From Thalassorhabdus alkalitolerans (GTDB lineage Bacteria; Bacillota; Bacilli; Bacillales; Marinococcaceae), in assembly GCF_042656585.1 (NCBI RefSeq), contig NZ_JBHSPG010000004.1: 64,000 nucleotides of DNA, one strand, 5' to 3'. Both the position numbers and the translations under genes were made by a program. Below, one piece after another: positions 9,180 through 17,839 of this stretch. Position 1 is the first letter of the stretch, and each line of letters opens with the position of its first letter. The notes under the pieces are model-generated. The model was not told the origin of the DNA. It saw only the letters and a list, made by a program, of their open reading frames with translations, and searched no databases.

Positions 9180-9512
9180 TTAGTTTGAGTTGTTTTCATC
9201 ATCATTGTTTTTGATATGCTGTGCTAATTGCAATTCAATTGCTGCTAATTGTTCTTTTAGTTCATTTATATCTTTTTGAGTAGCAACCCCCATGTCTTTA
9301 AAGGAATCCTGCATGCGGTCTTTAGCTTGGGAGGACCATTCAGCTTCTGTTGATTTACCTTTCGTAACCATTTCATCCATCCACTCATCGGCTTCCTTAG
9401 GAGTGATCTGTCCTTTTGAAACAAGGTCATCCAAATATGTTTGAACTTTTTCTTTCCCTGTCACTGCTGCACCGAGTCCTAGGAAAAATCCTTTTTTTAA
9501 TAGTTCGTTCAT
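9180..9512 (-). CDS. phasin-like coiled-coil protein next to UbiB kinase
   Basis: A 110-residue protein with a Gly/Ala-rich N-terminal helix (LLKKGFFLGLGAAVTGKEKV), a charged middle with GQITPKEADEWMDEMVTKGK, and a C-terminal leucine-zipper-like coiled coil ending in an Asp/Asn tail. It resembles the small phasin or PHA-synthesis-regulator family found next to AarF/UbiB genes in bacilli. The AGGAGG site favours ATG 9512 (seven bases away) over the adjacent ATG 9515. It is probably co-transcribed with the kinase. Function inferred only from pairing. Confidence 0.72.
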   Translation of the reverse strand: MNELLKKGFFLGLGAAVTGKEKVQTYLDDLVSKGQITPKEADEWMDEMVTKGKSTEAEWSSQAKDRMQDSFKDMGVATQKDINELKEQLAAIELQLAQHIKNNDDENNSN

Positions 9513-9674
9513 CATAACCCCTCCTGCAGAATTTTGCCCTCTTTTTTCCCGGGCGAAAGGAAACTGCTTTCTTATCTCTCGATTTGGGAGCGAGCAGATA
9601 GAAGCTTTGATTTTCCCATACTTGTATTTTACCAAAACTAACCGGTGCAAAACATTTTAAAATACAGCGTTTAG

Positions 9675-9707
9675 GAAAAAAGCATCCAGCCAAAGGCTGA
9701 ATGCTTT
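9675..9707 (-). terminator. terminator of small membrane protein gene
   Basis: On minus, AAAGCATtcAGCC pairs with GGCTggATGCTTT and is followed by six T. Confidence 0.8.
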
Positions 9708-9712
9708 ACAGG

Positions 9713-9913
9713 TTAGTTATTATCAGTAAACATAAGTACAATTACAAAAACAATAGTGACCAGAGAAAGGACAGATAAAGAAGTATACATGAACGTTCCT
9801 ACTTCTTCAGCGCCATTTTCTCCGTTTCCGCCTCCTGCTCCCAAAGCAGCAAGAGGAGAAAGAGCAAAAATCGCAAATGCCATCATTAACCATGCACTAC
9901 ATTTTTTGACCAT
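9713..9913 (-). CDS. small membrane protein, 66 residues
   Basis: Not recognised. It begins with a signal-like hydrophobic helix (SAWLMMAFAIFALSPLAALGAG), has a short Gly/Asn/Glu-rich linker, and ends with a second hydrophobic helix (VLSLVTIVFVIVLMF) and TDNN. ATG 9913 has an AAAGGAGG site, which rules out the longer upstream frame. It has its own near-consensus promoter and terminator and is therefore a single-gene unit. A two-helix membrane peptide, or an exported peptide retaining one anchor, are both possible. Confidence 0.72.
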   Translation of the reverse strand: MVKKCSAWLMMAFAIFALSPLAALGAGGGNGENGAEEVGTFMYTSLSVLSLVTIVFVIVLMFTDNN

Positions 9914-10031
9914 TGTGATCCTCCTTTGTATGTATAAAGCCACTCATCCTTGGTTTCGATCCTTTGATGCCGGACCGAATTTCCGTGTATGCTGGAAAAA
10001 GAGATACTCCCCTTCACACGATATCACTCTT

Positions 10032-10060
10032 ATTATAGATGCTCTATTATTTTTTTTCAA
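10032..10060 (-). promoter_or_regulatory. near-consensus sigma-A promoter for the small membrane gene
   Basis: On minus, TTGAAA (10055-10060), a 17-base spacer and a perfect TATAAT (10032-10037). It leaves a 5' leader of about 110 bases before ATG 9913. Confidence 0.75.
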
Positions 10061-10119
10061 TTCCTTCCTTTTACAAGGATCTTGTAAAATAAGCACTGCT
10101 TTCCTGTCAGGTTTCCTGC

Positions 10120-10147
10120 TTGTACCAGGAGACGTCCTGAACATAAT
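10120..10147 (+). promoter_or_regulatory. candidate promoter for aldehyde dehydrogenase
   Basis: TTGTAC (10120-10125), a 16-base spacer and CATAAT (10142-10147), about 40 bases before the start codon at 10187. Confidence 0.5.
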
Positions 10148-10186
10148 AGCGTTTTTTCAGAAAGAAAGAAGAAAGAGGAGATGAAA

Positions 10187-11611
10187 ATGACAATCTGGCA
10201 CACACCGGAAGAAATAACTGAAAAAATGAACAAAGCTAAACTTGCACAAGAAACCTGGTCTTCACTGCCACTGAAAAAGAGAGTTGAATATTTGAAAAAG
10301 CTGCGAAAGCAACTGTTGAAAAAGAGAAAAGAAGTAATCAGCATTTTGCAGAATGAAGCACATAAAACACCGACGGATACATTGACAGCCGAAATTTTAG
10401 CGACAGCAGATGCCATTGTTCATTATGAAAAAGAAATCGAAGGATATATGGCAGAGGAAACGAGAAAAACACCGTTTATTTATGGGAAGCAGAGGACCAG
10501 TGTAGTGAGAAAGCCATTGGGAACAATTGCGGTCTTTTCTCCGTGGAATTTTCCTTTACAGCTTTCAATGGTACCTGCACTTACTGCATTAGTTACTGGA
10601 AATACTGTAGTACTAAAGCCTTCTGAAGTCCTGCCAAAATTAAACAAATGGATGGAGGAGCTATTTTCCTCTGTCTTTCCAGCTGGAACAGTTGAGGTGG
10701 TCCATGGAGGCAAAGAGCAGGGAATAGCCCTGGTCGATGCCAAACCAGAAAAGATTTTTTTTACAGGCAGTGTTCCTGTCGGCAAAGCCATTATGAAACA
10801 TGCGGCTGACTATATGATCCCTGTTGATCTTGAACTTGGAGGCAAAGATCCGATGATTGTTTGTGAGGATGCTAACATAAACCGTGCTGTTGAAGCAGGA
10901 TTGTATGGTAGTTTTCTCCACAGCGGCCAGGTTTGTGTCAGCGTTGAGCGCATATATGTACATCAATCATTATATAGAGATTTTGTAGAGAAGCTTCGCA
11001 GCAAAGCCCTGGCATTAACCCAGGGAACTGATTTTCATTCTGATATGGGCGGGATGACAACAAGAGACGGCTTTGAAAATGTAAAAAAGCAGGTGGAGAA
11101 TGCTATCTTTCATGGTGCAGTCTGTGTGACGGACGAGACGTGGAAACAAGCTGAGTATCCTTTTTTTCCACCGACGATTTTAACAAATGTAAATCAAGGG
11201 ATGGAAATTATGCAGGAAGAGACGTTTGGACCTGTTGTAACCGTCACACCATATGACAGGGAAGAAGATGCGATTCAGCTGGCAAATGACTCCCGCTTTG
11301 GATTAAATGCAAGCATTTTCACAAATAATACAGAGAAAGGGAAACAGCTGGCTGAACGGCTGAATACAGGAAGCGTCTATGTAAATGATGTCATTAAGAA
11401 TATTGCCAATATGAATGCCCCTTTTGGGGGGGTGAAAGAAAGCGGAGCGGCAAGGTACCACGGCAGAGAAGGAGTTGAAGCTTTCACGTATACCCAGGCT
11501 ATAATGACTGAAAAAGGAAAGAGAAAACGTTCTTTTAATTACTTTCCTTATTCCAAGAAGAATTTTAAGAGGATAGAACGCCTCCTTGCCATCCTATATG
11601 GCAGAAAGTAA
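10187..11611 (+). CDS. aldehyde dehydrogenase (class 3-like)
   Basis: NAD(P)-dependent oxidation of aldehydes to acids. The 474-residue protein has the cofactor segment FSPWNFPLQL and VLKPSE, the catalytic base in DLELGGKDPMIV and the nucleophile in SGQVCVSVERIYV. The C-terminal FPYSKKNFKRIERLL tail resembles class 3/YwdH-like enzymes of bacilli. GAGGAG touches ATG 10181, so ATG 10187 (six bases away) is the better start. It is a single gene with its own promoter and terminator. Substrate unknown. Confidence 0.9.
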   Translation: MTIWHTPEEITEKMNKAKLAQETWSSLPLKKRVEYLKKLRKQLLKKRKEVISILQNEAHKTPTDTLTAEILATADAIVHYEKEIEGYMAEETRKTPFIYGKQRTSVVRKPLGTIAVFSPWNFPLQLSMVPALTALVTGNTVVLKPSEVLPKLNKWMEELFSSVFPAGTVEVVHGGKEQGIALVDAKPEKIFFTGSVPVGKAIMKHAADYMIPVDLELGGKDPMIVCEDANINRAVEAGLYGSFLHSGQVCVSVERIYVHQSLYRDFVEKLRSKALALTQGTDFHSDMGGMTTRDGFENVKKQVENAIFHGAVCVTDETWKQAEYPFFPPTILTNVNQGMEIMQEETFGPVVTVTPYDREEDAIQLANDSRFGLNASIFTNNTEKGKQLAERLNTGSVYVNDVIKNIANMNAPFGGVKESGAARYHGREGVEAFTYTQAIMTEKGKRKRSFNYFPYSKKNFKRIERLLAILYGRK

Positions 11612-11640
11612 AAGATGAAAACGTTTTGATTCATCTTTTC
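11611..11640 (+). terminator. terminator after aldehyde dehydrogenase
   Basis: AAAGATGAA pairs with TTCATCTTT around an 11-base loop, followed by T residues. Confidence 0.7.
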
Positions 11641-11703
11641 GTCCACGATAAGGGACAAGTTGCTTGAAATGGCTTGAGATTATCTCTAACCATAGTAAAA
11701 TGA

Positions 11704-11712
11704 TGTTATAAT
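11704..11712 (+). promoter_or_regulatory. extended -10 promoter candidate for ilvA
   Basis: TGtTATAAT (extended -10, hexamer 11707-11712) with no good -35. It would give an ilvA leader of about 145 bases containing the stem at 11748-11776. Confidence 0.5.
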
Positions 11713-11747
11713 TAGTAAGGATAAATAGGCAGCTTGTCTGTATACAC

Positions 11748-11785
11748 GCTGCTCTTCTTTAATAAAGAAGAGCAGCAGGTTTTAT
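11748..11785 (+). terminator. 13-bp perfect hairpin in ilvA leader (attenuator or terminator)
   Basis: GCTGCTCTTCTTT and its exact complement surround a three-base loop, followed by AGGTTTTAT. It lies between the candidate ilvA promoter and the gene, so it may act on leader transcription or RNA stability. A second upstream terminator already serves the aldehyde dehydrogenase. Confidence 0.55.
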
Positions 11786-11864
11786 ATGAAGCCTGCAGGA
11801 CAAAGCAAATGACAGGAAAAAAGGGACATAATAGCCTGGTAAAGACGTAAAAAGGATGATTCGA

Positions 11865-13154
11865 ATGACAACAGCGCAAACCCTGACAAATGAAAGGAAA
11901 AAAAGCATGAGCAGGATTCATATCGAAGACATAATCATAGCTAATCAAACTCTTAAGGATGTAGTTACTCATACTCCTCTCCAAAAAAACCAGGTTCTCT
12001 CTGAAAGATATGACGCGAATGTGTATTTAAAGCGGGAAGATCTGCAAGTCGTCCGGTCTTTTAAAATCCGGGGAGCATATCACCTTATGCATAGTCTCTC
12101 TAAGGAAAGTCTTGAAAACGGAGTCGTATGTGCAAGTGCTGGCAATCATGCTCAAGGAGTTGCCTATTCTTGTAAAGCTTTAAAAGTAAAAGGCAAGATA
12201 TTTATGCCTAATACAACGCCCCGTCAAAAGATTGACCAAGTGAAATTATTCGGAAAGGAATTTGTGGAAGTTATTCTGACAGGTGATACATTTGATGATG
12301 CATTTGCCCAGGCGATGGAATACAGGGAAGAACACAATATGGAGTTTATCCATCCCTTTAATCACGAAAAAATTATTGCCGGTCAGGGCACAGTCGGAAT
12401 GGAAATTATGAATGATATAGAAGAAAAAATAGATTATCTGTTCAGTTCCATTGGAGGCGGCGGCCTTGTTTCCGGCGTAGGCACCTATATTAAATCCATT
12501 TCTCCTTCTACCAAAATAATTGGAACAGAGCCAGCCGGCGCTCCTGGAATGAAAGAGTCTTTGGCCAGCGGAGAAGTTGTGGAGCTGGAAGAGATTGAAA
12601 AGTTTGTTGATGGCGCAGCTGTCAAACGTGTGGGTGAGATTACTTATGATATTTGTAAAAATGTCTTAGATGATATTAAGCTTGTTCCGGAAGGGAAAAT
12701 TTGCAGTACGATTCTTGAACTGTATAACCAAAATGCCATAGTGGCAGAGCCGGCAGGGGCCATGCCGATTTCAGCCCTGGATTTTTACAAGGATGAAATT
12801 AAAGGAAAGACCGTAGTTTGTATTGTAAGCGGCGGGAATAATGATATTGGCAGGATGGAGGAAATGAGAGAAAGATCTCTTGTTTATGAGGGGCTCCAGC
12901 ATTATTTTATAGTCAACTTCCCCCAGCGGGCAGGTGCCTTGCGTGAATTTTTAGATGAAGTCCTTGGACCGACTGATGATATTACCAGATTTGAATACAC
13001 AAAAAAGAACAATAAAACAAGCGGACCGGCTTTAGTAGGCGTTGAGTTAAAATGCAGTAAAGATTATCAGCAGCTTATTGAGAGAATGCAGAAAAAAGGC
13101 TTTCAATACGACGAAATTAACAAAGATGAACGATTATTTACTTTTCTAGTGTAA
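11865..13154 (+). CDS. ilvA: threonine dehydratase, biosynthetic
   Basis: PLP enzyme converting threonine to 2-oxobutanoate and ammonia, the first committed step to isoleucine. The protein (429 residues from this start) matches B. subtilis IlvA closely: PLP-Lys motif LQVVRSFKIRGAYH, GNHAQGVAYSCK, the phosphate loop SSIGGGGLVSGVGTY and SGGNNDIGRMEE. A C-terminal ACT-like regulatory domain (about 340-429) shows the expected YFIVNFPQRAGALREFLDEV start. ATG 11865 and ATG 11907 both have ribosome sites; the family start does not decide. It is monocistronic and followed by a strong terminator. Confidence 0.94.
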   Translation: MTTAQTLTNERKKSMSRIHIEDIIIANQTLKDVVTHTPLQKNQVLSERYDANVYLKREDLQVVRSFKIRGAYHLMHSLSKESLENGVVCASAGNHAQGVAYSCKALKVKGKIFMPNTTPRQKIDQVKLFGKEFVEVILTGDTFDDAFAQAMEYREEHNMEFIHPFNHEKIIAGQGTVGMEIMNDIEEKIDYLFSSIGGGGLVSGVGTYIKSISPSTKIIGTEPAGAPGMKESLASGEVVELEEIEKFVDGAAVKRVGEITYDICKNVLDDIKLVPEGKICSTILELYNQNAIVAEPAGAMPISALDFYKDEIKGKTVVCIVSGGNNDIGRMEEMRERSLVYEGLQHYFIVNFPQRAGALREFLDEVLGPTDDITRFEYTKKNNKTSGPALVGVELKCSKDYQQLIERMQKKGFQYDEINKDERLFTFLV

Positions 13155-13156
13155 TG

Positions 13157-13192
13157 GAGAGGATGCCCTCATGTTGACGGCATCCTCTTTTT
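13157..13192 (+). terminator. terminator after ilvA
   Basis: GAGGATGCC pairs with GGCATCCTC, followed by five T. Confidence 0.88.
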
Positions 13193-13405
13193 ATATAGTA
13201 ATGGTTGAACTGTCGATTAATTTAAAATTTCACTTACCGTAAGAATACCGATAATAGTGATGAAAAAATTACAGGGGAAAGAGCTGATAAGCAGGATCTG
13301 CGTTTTTCATTATCCTGCTTCGTAATAAAAAAGGACTATCTCTGTTTTATCAAGAATTTATTATATAAAACGACTAGAAAAAGATGAAACAAAGGGGGAG
13401 TTGAA

Positions 13406-14161
13406 GTGATTATTAGAGAATGGAGTGACAGCTTTGAGTTAATTGAGCAGCATGAACATGCCAGGTTGTCTGGTGCAGTGTGCGCATTTTGGGGAGATCC
13501 TGCCGTGAAGACCAGTTTGTGGGAAGCCGTCATTCTCGCTGTAAAAGAGCATGACAGAGCATGGATCCCCCTTGATAAACAACCGTTGTGGAATGAAGCG
13601 AAACAAAGGCCTTTTTCTTTTACTGATTATCCAATGAACGAGAAAATAAATGCTTACGCTAATGGGGTGGATGAGATTGAAAGAATTAATCCTTATGCCG
13701 CCTTATTAGGGAGCCTTCATTACGCTTCTTTTTTTACGAGCAATGAAACAAAAATGGGTAAAGAGTTTTATGAGCAGGAGCAAAAAAGACAAGATAAACT
13801 AAGAGGACGGGGAGCCCGGACTGGTTTTGAAACAGAACATTTAAACATTCTCCAATTTTGTGATGATATTTCACTATATTCCTGCTTAAATCAACCTGGA
13901 GTAAGCAAAGAAAAAGAGTATCCATGGTTTAAAAATGGGTTTAGACAGCGTTTTGACTATTTAGGTAAAAAAAAGATGCACGCCGGCTGGAGAAGTACTC
14001 AAGATATTGAGATAACACCTTTTCCCCTTGCTCAAAGGCTTTCTTTTACATTGAGAAGCTGGAGAGTGTCTAAACAAGATTGTAAAAAAACGGGCCTTGC
14101 AGCTGCCTGGAAAAAAAGAGAACAAATAAAAACATTTATTACTTTTCATCCCCCTTCGTAG
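13406..14161 (+). CDS. DUF3891 family protein
   Basis: A 251-residue soluble protein of unknown function. It shows the pattern I associate with DUF3891: an N-terminal HARLSGAVCAFWG segment, a VKEHDRAW motif, and then HYASFF and NILQFCDDISLYSCLN in the middle. The His-Asp pairs resemble an HD-type metal site, which is inference. GTG 13406 follows AAGGGGGAG. A hairpin (AGCAGGAT/ATCCTGCT) lies in the gap before it. Confidence 0.75.
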   Translation: MIIREWSDSFELIEQHEHARLSGAVCAFWGDPAVKTSLWEAVILAVKEHDRAWIPLDKQPLWNEAKQRPFSFTDYPMNEKINAYANGVDEIERINPYAALLGSLHYASFFTSNETKMGKEFYEQEQKRQDKLRGRGARTGFETEHLNILQFCDDISLYSCLNQPGVSKEKEYPWFKNGFRQRFDYLGKKKMHAGWRSTQDIEITPFPLAQRLSFTLRSWRVSKQDCKKTGLAAAWKKREQIKTFITFHPPS

Positions 14162-14228
14162 TTCCCTTCTTTTTTCAAAATTGAGGGCTGATGGTAGAAT
14201 AGATAAAGATCATCTAAAGGAGGCCATT

Positions 14229-14750
14229 ATGAGATTAGAAGGTAAGAAAGTTATAGCATTGGTAGATGAAGAATTTGAAGATCTTGAGCTTTGGTATCCC
14301 CTGATGCGTGTTCAGGAAGAGGGTGCTAAGGTAGTCCTTGCAGGGAAAGAAAAGGGCAAGGTATACACCGGGAAATATGGAGTGCCTGCAACGGCTGAAG
14401 AGGCGTTTTCCAGTATAGACCCAAACGACTATGACGGAGTGCTGGTGCCAGGAGGATGGGCACCTGATAAATTACGCCGTTACGATGAAGTGTTGTCGAT
14501 TGTGAAGCATATGGATCAAGAGAAGAAGCCAATCGGACAAATTTGTCATGCCGGCTGGGTTTTAATTTCAGCTGGTATTTTGGAGGGTGTAAAGGTAACA
14601 AGCACGCCTGGAATCAAAGATGACATGACAAACGCTGGGTCAACGTGGGTAAATGAGGCAGTAGTGGTGGACGGTCATATTGTATCCAGCCGCCGCCCTC
14701 CTGATCTTCCTCCCTACGCAAAAGCATTTGCCGATGCGTTAGCTACATGA
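14229..14750 (+). CDS. DJ-1/PfpI family protein
   Basis: Cysteine-dependent glutamine-amidotransferase-like fold; family members act as glyoxalases, deglycases or peptidases. The 173-residue protein has a conserved acidic residue in DEEFEDLELWYP, the VLVPGGWAPD loop and the nucleophile elbow GQICHAGWVL (C106-H107). Its length fits the family. ATG 14229 has an AAAGGAGG site; an upstream in-frame ATG lacks one. A strong terminator follows. Confidence 0.92.
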   Translation: MRLEGKKVIALVDEEFEDLELWYPLMRVQEEGAKVVLAGKEKGKVYTGKYGVPATAEEAFSSIDPNDYDGVLVPGGWAPDKLRRYDEVLSIVKHMDQEKKPIGQICHAGWVLISAGILEGVKVTSTPGIKDDMTNAGSTWVNEAVVVDGHIVSSRRPPDLPPYAKAFADALAT

Positions 14751-14785
14751 TTTGCTGAGGCTGGAACAAAACGATATCACTCCAA

Positions 14786-14826
14786 GAAAACCCGGACCAT
14801 TTATTAACAGTGGTTCGGGTTTCTTT
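14786..14826 (+). terminator. terminator after PfpI-like gene
   Basis: AAACCCGgaCCA pairs with TGGttCGGGTTT, followed by a T-rich run. Confidence 0.85.
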
Positions 14827-14985
14827 CTTTCGTTAGCCAGGAAGAAGCATGTTTTCGTCCCCCTTCGCTTTTGCCCAGTCACAAGGGCGATATTCATACA
14901 GTTATCTTTGTCTTTACGATGTTCGTACAAATTTTGTCCCATCTCTTTTTCCTGTTATTATCGAATGAACAAGGGAGGACCATAC

Positions 14986-15900
14986 ATGGAAATACATTTT
15001 TTAGGTACTGGAGCAGGTGTCCCTTCCAAACAACGAAATGGGAGCGCAACGGCGCTTCGATTTCTTTCGGGGCAAAAAGGGGCCTGGCTGTTTGACTGTG
15101 GGGAAGCAACACAGCACCGACTGCTTGATTCTACATTAAGGCCCCCAATGTTTGAAGCAATATTTATTACACATATGCACGGGGATCATATCTATGGTCT
15201 TCCTGGATTTTTAGGAAGCCGTTCTTTTATGGGAGGAACAACCCCTCTCACTCTTTATGGGCCGCCAGGAATAAAGCGATTTATAACCATCTCCCTGGAG
15301 GCCTCGGGTACGTACCTGAACTATCCTCTGTTTGTAAATGAAGTGAGAGCTGGTGAAAAGATTGAAACAGATAGGGGGGCTGTAGAGGTAGTTAAGCTGG
15401 ACCACACTGTCCTTTCTTTTGGCTACCGTTTCACAGAGCCGGCAAGGAGAGGACGTGTTCGAAAGGAATATTTAGTGAAAAAGGGTTTGCCGCCAGGCCC
15501 TCTTTATAAACAGCTTCAGGAAAAAAAGGACGTTGTCACGGAAGATGGAACAGTGGTTCGCTGGAAGGATGCTTTGGAACCTGACCGGCCAGGGAGGGTG
15601 ATCAGTATAGCAGGGGATACCAAACCATCCAAGGGTAGCAGAACGTTAGCTGAAAACGCTGAAGTACTTATACATGAAGGTACATTTTCTGAAAATCTAA
15701 AAGACCATGCCGGACAGTTTGGGCACAGCACTGCTAAAGAAGCTGCAATCATTGCCAGGGACGGCAAGGCCAAGCATCTCATCCTCACACATATAAGCCC
15801 CAGGTATGAGAAGGAACTTGAAATCCTGAGAGAAGAAGCTGCCAGAGAATTTTCCAATATTTCTGTTGCTTATGATGGATTTGTTTATAAAGTGAAGTAA
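14986..15900 (+). CDS. rnz: ribonuclease Z
   Basis: Endonuclease that removes 3' trailers from tRNA precursors lacking an encoded CCA. The 304 residues match Bacillus RNase Z in length and motifs: start MEIHFLGTGAGVPS, zinc motif THMHGDH (H63, H65, D67, H68), SLDHTVLSFGYR-like His region, AGDT and the HSTAKEAA and HISPRY blocks with further metal ligands. ATG 14986 has an AAGGGAGG site; the reading frame is open further upstream but has no other good site there. Confidence 0.96.
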   Translation: MEIHFLGTGAGVPSKQRNGSATALRFLSGQKGAWLFDCGEATQHRLLDSTLRPPMFEAIFITHMHGDHIYGLPGFLGSRSFMGGTTPLTLYGPPGIKRFITISLEASGTYLNYPLFVNEVRAGEKIETDRGAVEVVKLDHTVLSFGYRFTEPARRGRVRKEYLVKKGLPPGPLYKQLQEKKDVVTEDGTVVRWKDALEPDRPGRVISIAGDTKPSKGSRTLAENAEVLIHEGTFSENLKDHAGQFGHSTAKEAAIIARDGKAKHLILTHISPRYEKELEILREEAAREFSNISVAYDGFVYKVK

Positions 15901-15994
15901 AAAAGCACATCCATTCTTTCCCTTCCCTCTCTTTGTATAGGTGATTATTTTTTCCGGGATAATAATGAAACATATTATGCAAGGAGGAAAAATG

Positions 15995-16255
15995 ATGGCT
16001 ATTTATAAACAAATGGATGCAATGCTTAGTAAAGTGGAGGAAACAATTGCTATGGCACGCAGCGAATGGGAGGAAGGTCAAAAGCTGGAGTATTACGACC
16101 AGGAGGAATACAGTCTGTTACAACAAAGAATTAATGAAGTTGAGGATGAACTTTCTCACCTTTTGAGAAGCACTACACCTCAGCAGCGGGTGGAATTAGA
16201 GAGAGCACAGGCACGTTTAAGACAAATGCAAAATGCCATGATACTTGGCCAGTAG
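15995..16255 (+). CDS. ytzC: YtzC-like DUF2524 protein
   Basis: An 86-residue, mainly helical protein of unknown function. It matches B. subtilis YtzC over its length (YYDQEEYSLLQQRINEVEDEL, QQRVELERAQARLRQMQNAMIL). Two adjacent ATG codons (15992, 15995) follow AAGGAGG; the second has the better spacing of seven. Confidence 0.85.
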   Translation: MAIYKQMDAMLSKVEETIAMARSEWEEGQKLEYYDQEEYSLLQQRINEVEDELSHLLRSTTPQQRVELERAQARLRQMQNAMILGQ

Positions 16256-16325
16256 GGGCAGAACTGCTTGAAGCAGGAAAGAGATTATACTGAACAGCCC
16301 TCATAAATTTTTCAATACTCTAACA

Positions 16326-16351
16326 ATTAATGATATGATGACATCATTAAT
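16326..16351 (+). promoter_or_regulatory. 9-bp inverted repeat overlapping a promoter -10
   Basis: ATTAATGAT (16326-16334) and ATCATTAAT (16343-16351) flank a TATGAT (16334-16339) that could be the -10 of the lipoprotein gene, with TTCAAT 17 bases upstream. The position suits a repressor operator. Confidence 0.45.
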
Positions 16352-16390
16352 GGGAATAAGTAGAGAAAGAAGTGGAAAAGGGGCGTTTTT

Positions 16391-17305
16391 ATGCAGAGGA
16401 GGATGTGGCTAAGCCTTCTCTTGTTTTCCATATTTTATGTAACCGGTTGTGTGAATGCTGAAGAGGAAGCATCAACAAGGAGCATTCCATCCATAGACGA
16501 AACGGCCGGGGGAGATAGAGAAGGGGAAAGTGAAACGACGTCTCATAAAATGATAAATAACATGGAGAACAGCTTAAATACCATGACAAGTTATACAATG
16601 GAAATGAATATTAGGGAAAATAGGATGAGAGCTGATAAAGAAGAATTCTTAAAAGAAGTATTTTTACAATCTGAAGTGAAGTTCCAGCCTTTTTCCTTGC
16701 ACAAAAGCTATGAAACTATGATTCATCAGGGAACTGGTGAAGAGATGTATTCGGAGTTTTATATAAACGAAGGCGGCTATTACCTGTTTCATTCTAATGA
16801 AAATACATGGCGGAGAGTACCGCCGCCAGTTGCAGAGCAGGCTCTTGCTTTTGTTGAGGCAGAAAACAGCATGGATGAGCATTTGCAATTTCCTTTTCAA
16901 GCCTTCAGACGAGCTTCCATCACGGAAAAGGATGAAAAAATTTTCATCTCTTTTAAAGATATAGGGGTAAGTATTGAAGAATTAAATACCCATATTTACC
17001 GCCTTATGGGAGACCAGGCCGGGGTCAGTCTGACGGATAGCCCTCTTAATGTTACACTTGATTCTTTAACTTATATTCTTACCTTTCATAAGGAAACATT
17101 TAAAGTTTCCGGTCTTTCTATTGACCTCCATTTTACCACACCATCTGAAGAAGGTGGTCTGCCAGCAGAGATTATTATCCGGGGAGCCTTCTCCGATATT
17201 AATGATACAACTCCCTCATTACCACCACGCCCCGTCCAAGAAGAAGCTCTTGAAATCGAGGAGGAAGAAATGATTTATAACGTTGATGTCTCCTGGGCGG
17301 AATAG
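16391..17305 (+). CDS. secreted lipoprotein, DUF6612/LolA-like
   Basis: A 304-residue lipoprotein. It has a lipid-attachment signal (LLLFSIFYVTGC, Cys near residue 20), an acidic linker and a beta-rich domain with NNMENSLNTMTSYTMEMNI at its start and repeated strands, like the outer-membrane-carrier (LolA) fold seen in several Bacillus lipoproteins. Cargo or function unknown. ATG 16391 follows AAAAGGGG at a suitable distance. An inverted repeat overlaps its likely promoter. Confidence 0.7.
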   Translation: MQRRMWLSLLLFSIFYVTGCVNAEEEASTRSIPSIDETAGGDREGESETTSHKMINNMENSLNTMTSYTMEMNIRENRMRADKEEFLKEVFLQSEVKFQPFSLHKSYETMIHQGTGEEMYSEFYINEGGYYLFHSNENTWRRVPPPVAEQALAFVEAENSMDEHLQFPFQAFRRASITEKDEKIFISFKDIGVSIEELNTHIYRLMGDQAGVSLTDSPLNVTLDSLTYILTFHKETFKVSGLSIDLHFTTPSEEGGLPAEIIIRGAFSDINDTTPSLPPRPVQEEALEIEEEEMIYNVDVSWAE

Positions 17306-17378
17306 GAATCTTCCTGAAAGTTTTGCATTCTTCTCCTTTGGGTAAAAAGAAATAGAATGCAAAGAAGGAGGATTCCCG

Positions 17379-17591
17379 ATGAGCAGAGCTGACTTAAATC
17401 GCAGATTAGACCGTTTAGTACAAGCGGCTAATGAAGCTGAAACAGCATTAAGGAGACTGCCTGAAATGGAACAGAAGGCATTAATGCAGGAAAATTATCC
17501 CTTTAATAAGGAATTTGGCGGGATAGTGAACGACCTTATGAAATGGCGGGATGCGGTCGTTGAAAAGAATGAAGAACAAACCGATCAATAA
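17379..17591 (+). CDS. small helical protein, 70 residues
   Basis: Not recognised. A charged helical protein (LNRRLDRLVQAANEAETALRRLPEMEQ, then FGGIVNDLMKWRDAVVEKN) without signal or membrane segment. ATG 17379 has a GAAGGAGG site and a long perfect terminator lies downstream, so it is a real single-gene unit. Confidence 0.72.
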   Translation: MSRADLNRRLDRLVQAANEAETALRRLPEMEQKALMQENYPFNKEFGGIVNDLMKWRDAVVEKNEEQTDQ

Positions 17592-17645
17592 ATCATCATT
17601 TTCCTCTTCATGAAGGAGGGGGAGACAAAACCGTCTCACTAAAAT

Positions 17646-17689
17646 AAATAAGGCTCCAATTATCGTCTTTGGTAATTGGAGCCTTATTT
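17646..17689 (+). terminator. 17-bp perfect terminator stem
   Basis: AAATAAGGCTCCAATTA and its exact complement around a ten-base loop. Confidence 0.85.
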
Positions 17690-17839
17690 CTGGTTTCAAA
17701 ATCACTTGGTTAGCCGGCTGCACGCAGAAAGATACTGAGTGGAACAGATATGACCTAAGATCCCAAGTGCTTCACTTGAAGGTCAGGCAATGAGAAGATA
17801 TGATAAAAGAATAAAATGCCTCCCGGGGGGAAAGCTTCA

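Noticed and set aside
10181..10186. ATG 10181 as aldehyde dehydrogenase start
   Set aside because: The ribosome site touches it directly; ATG 10187 has normal spacing.
14752..14985. Upstream extension of the RNase Z frame
   Set aside because: It crosses a terminator and lacks homology; RNase Z begins at 14986 with a good ribosome site.
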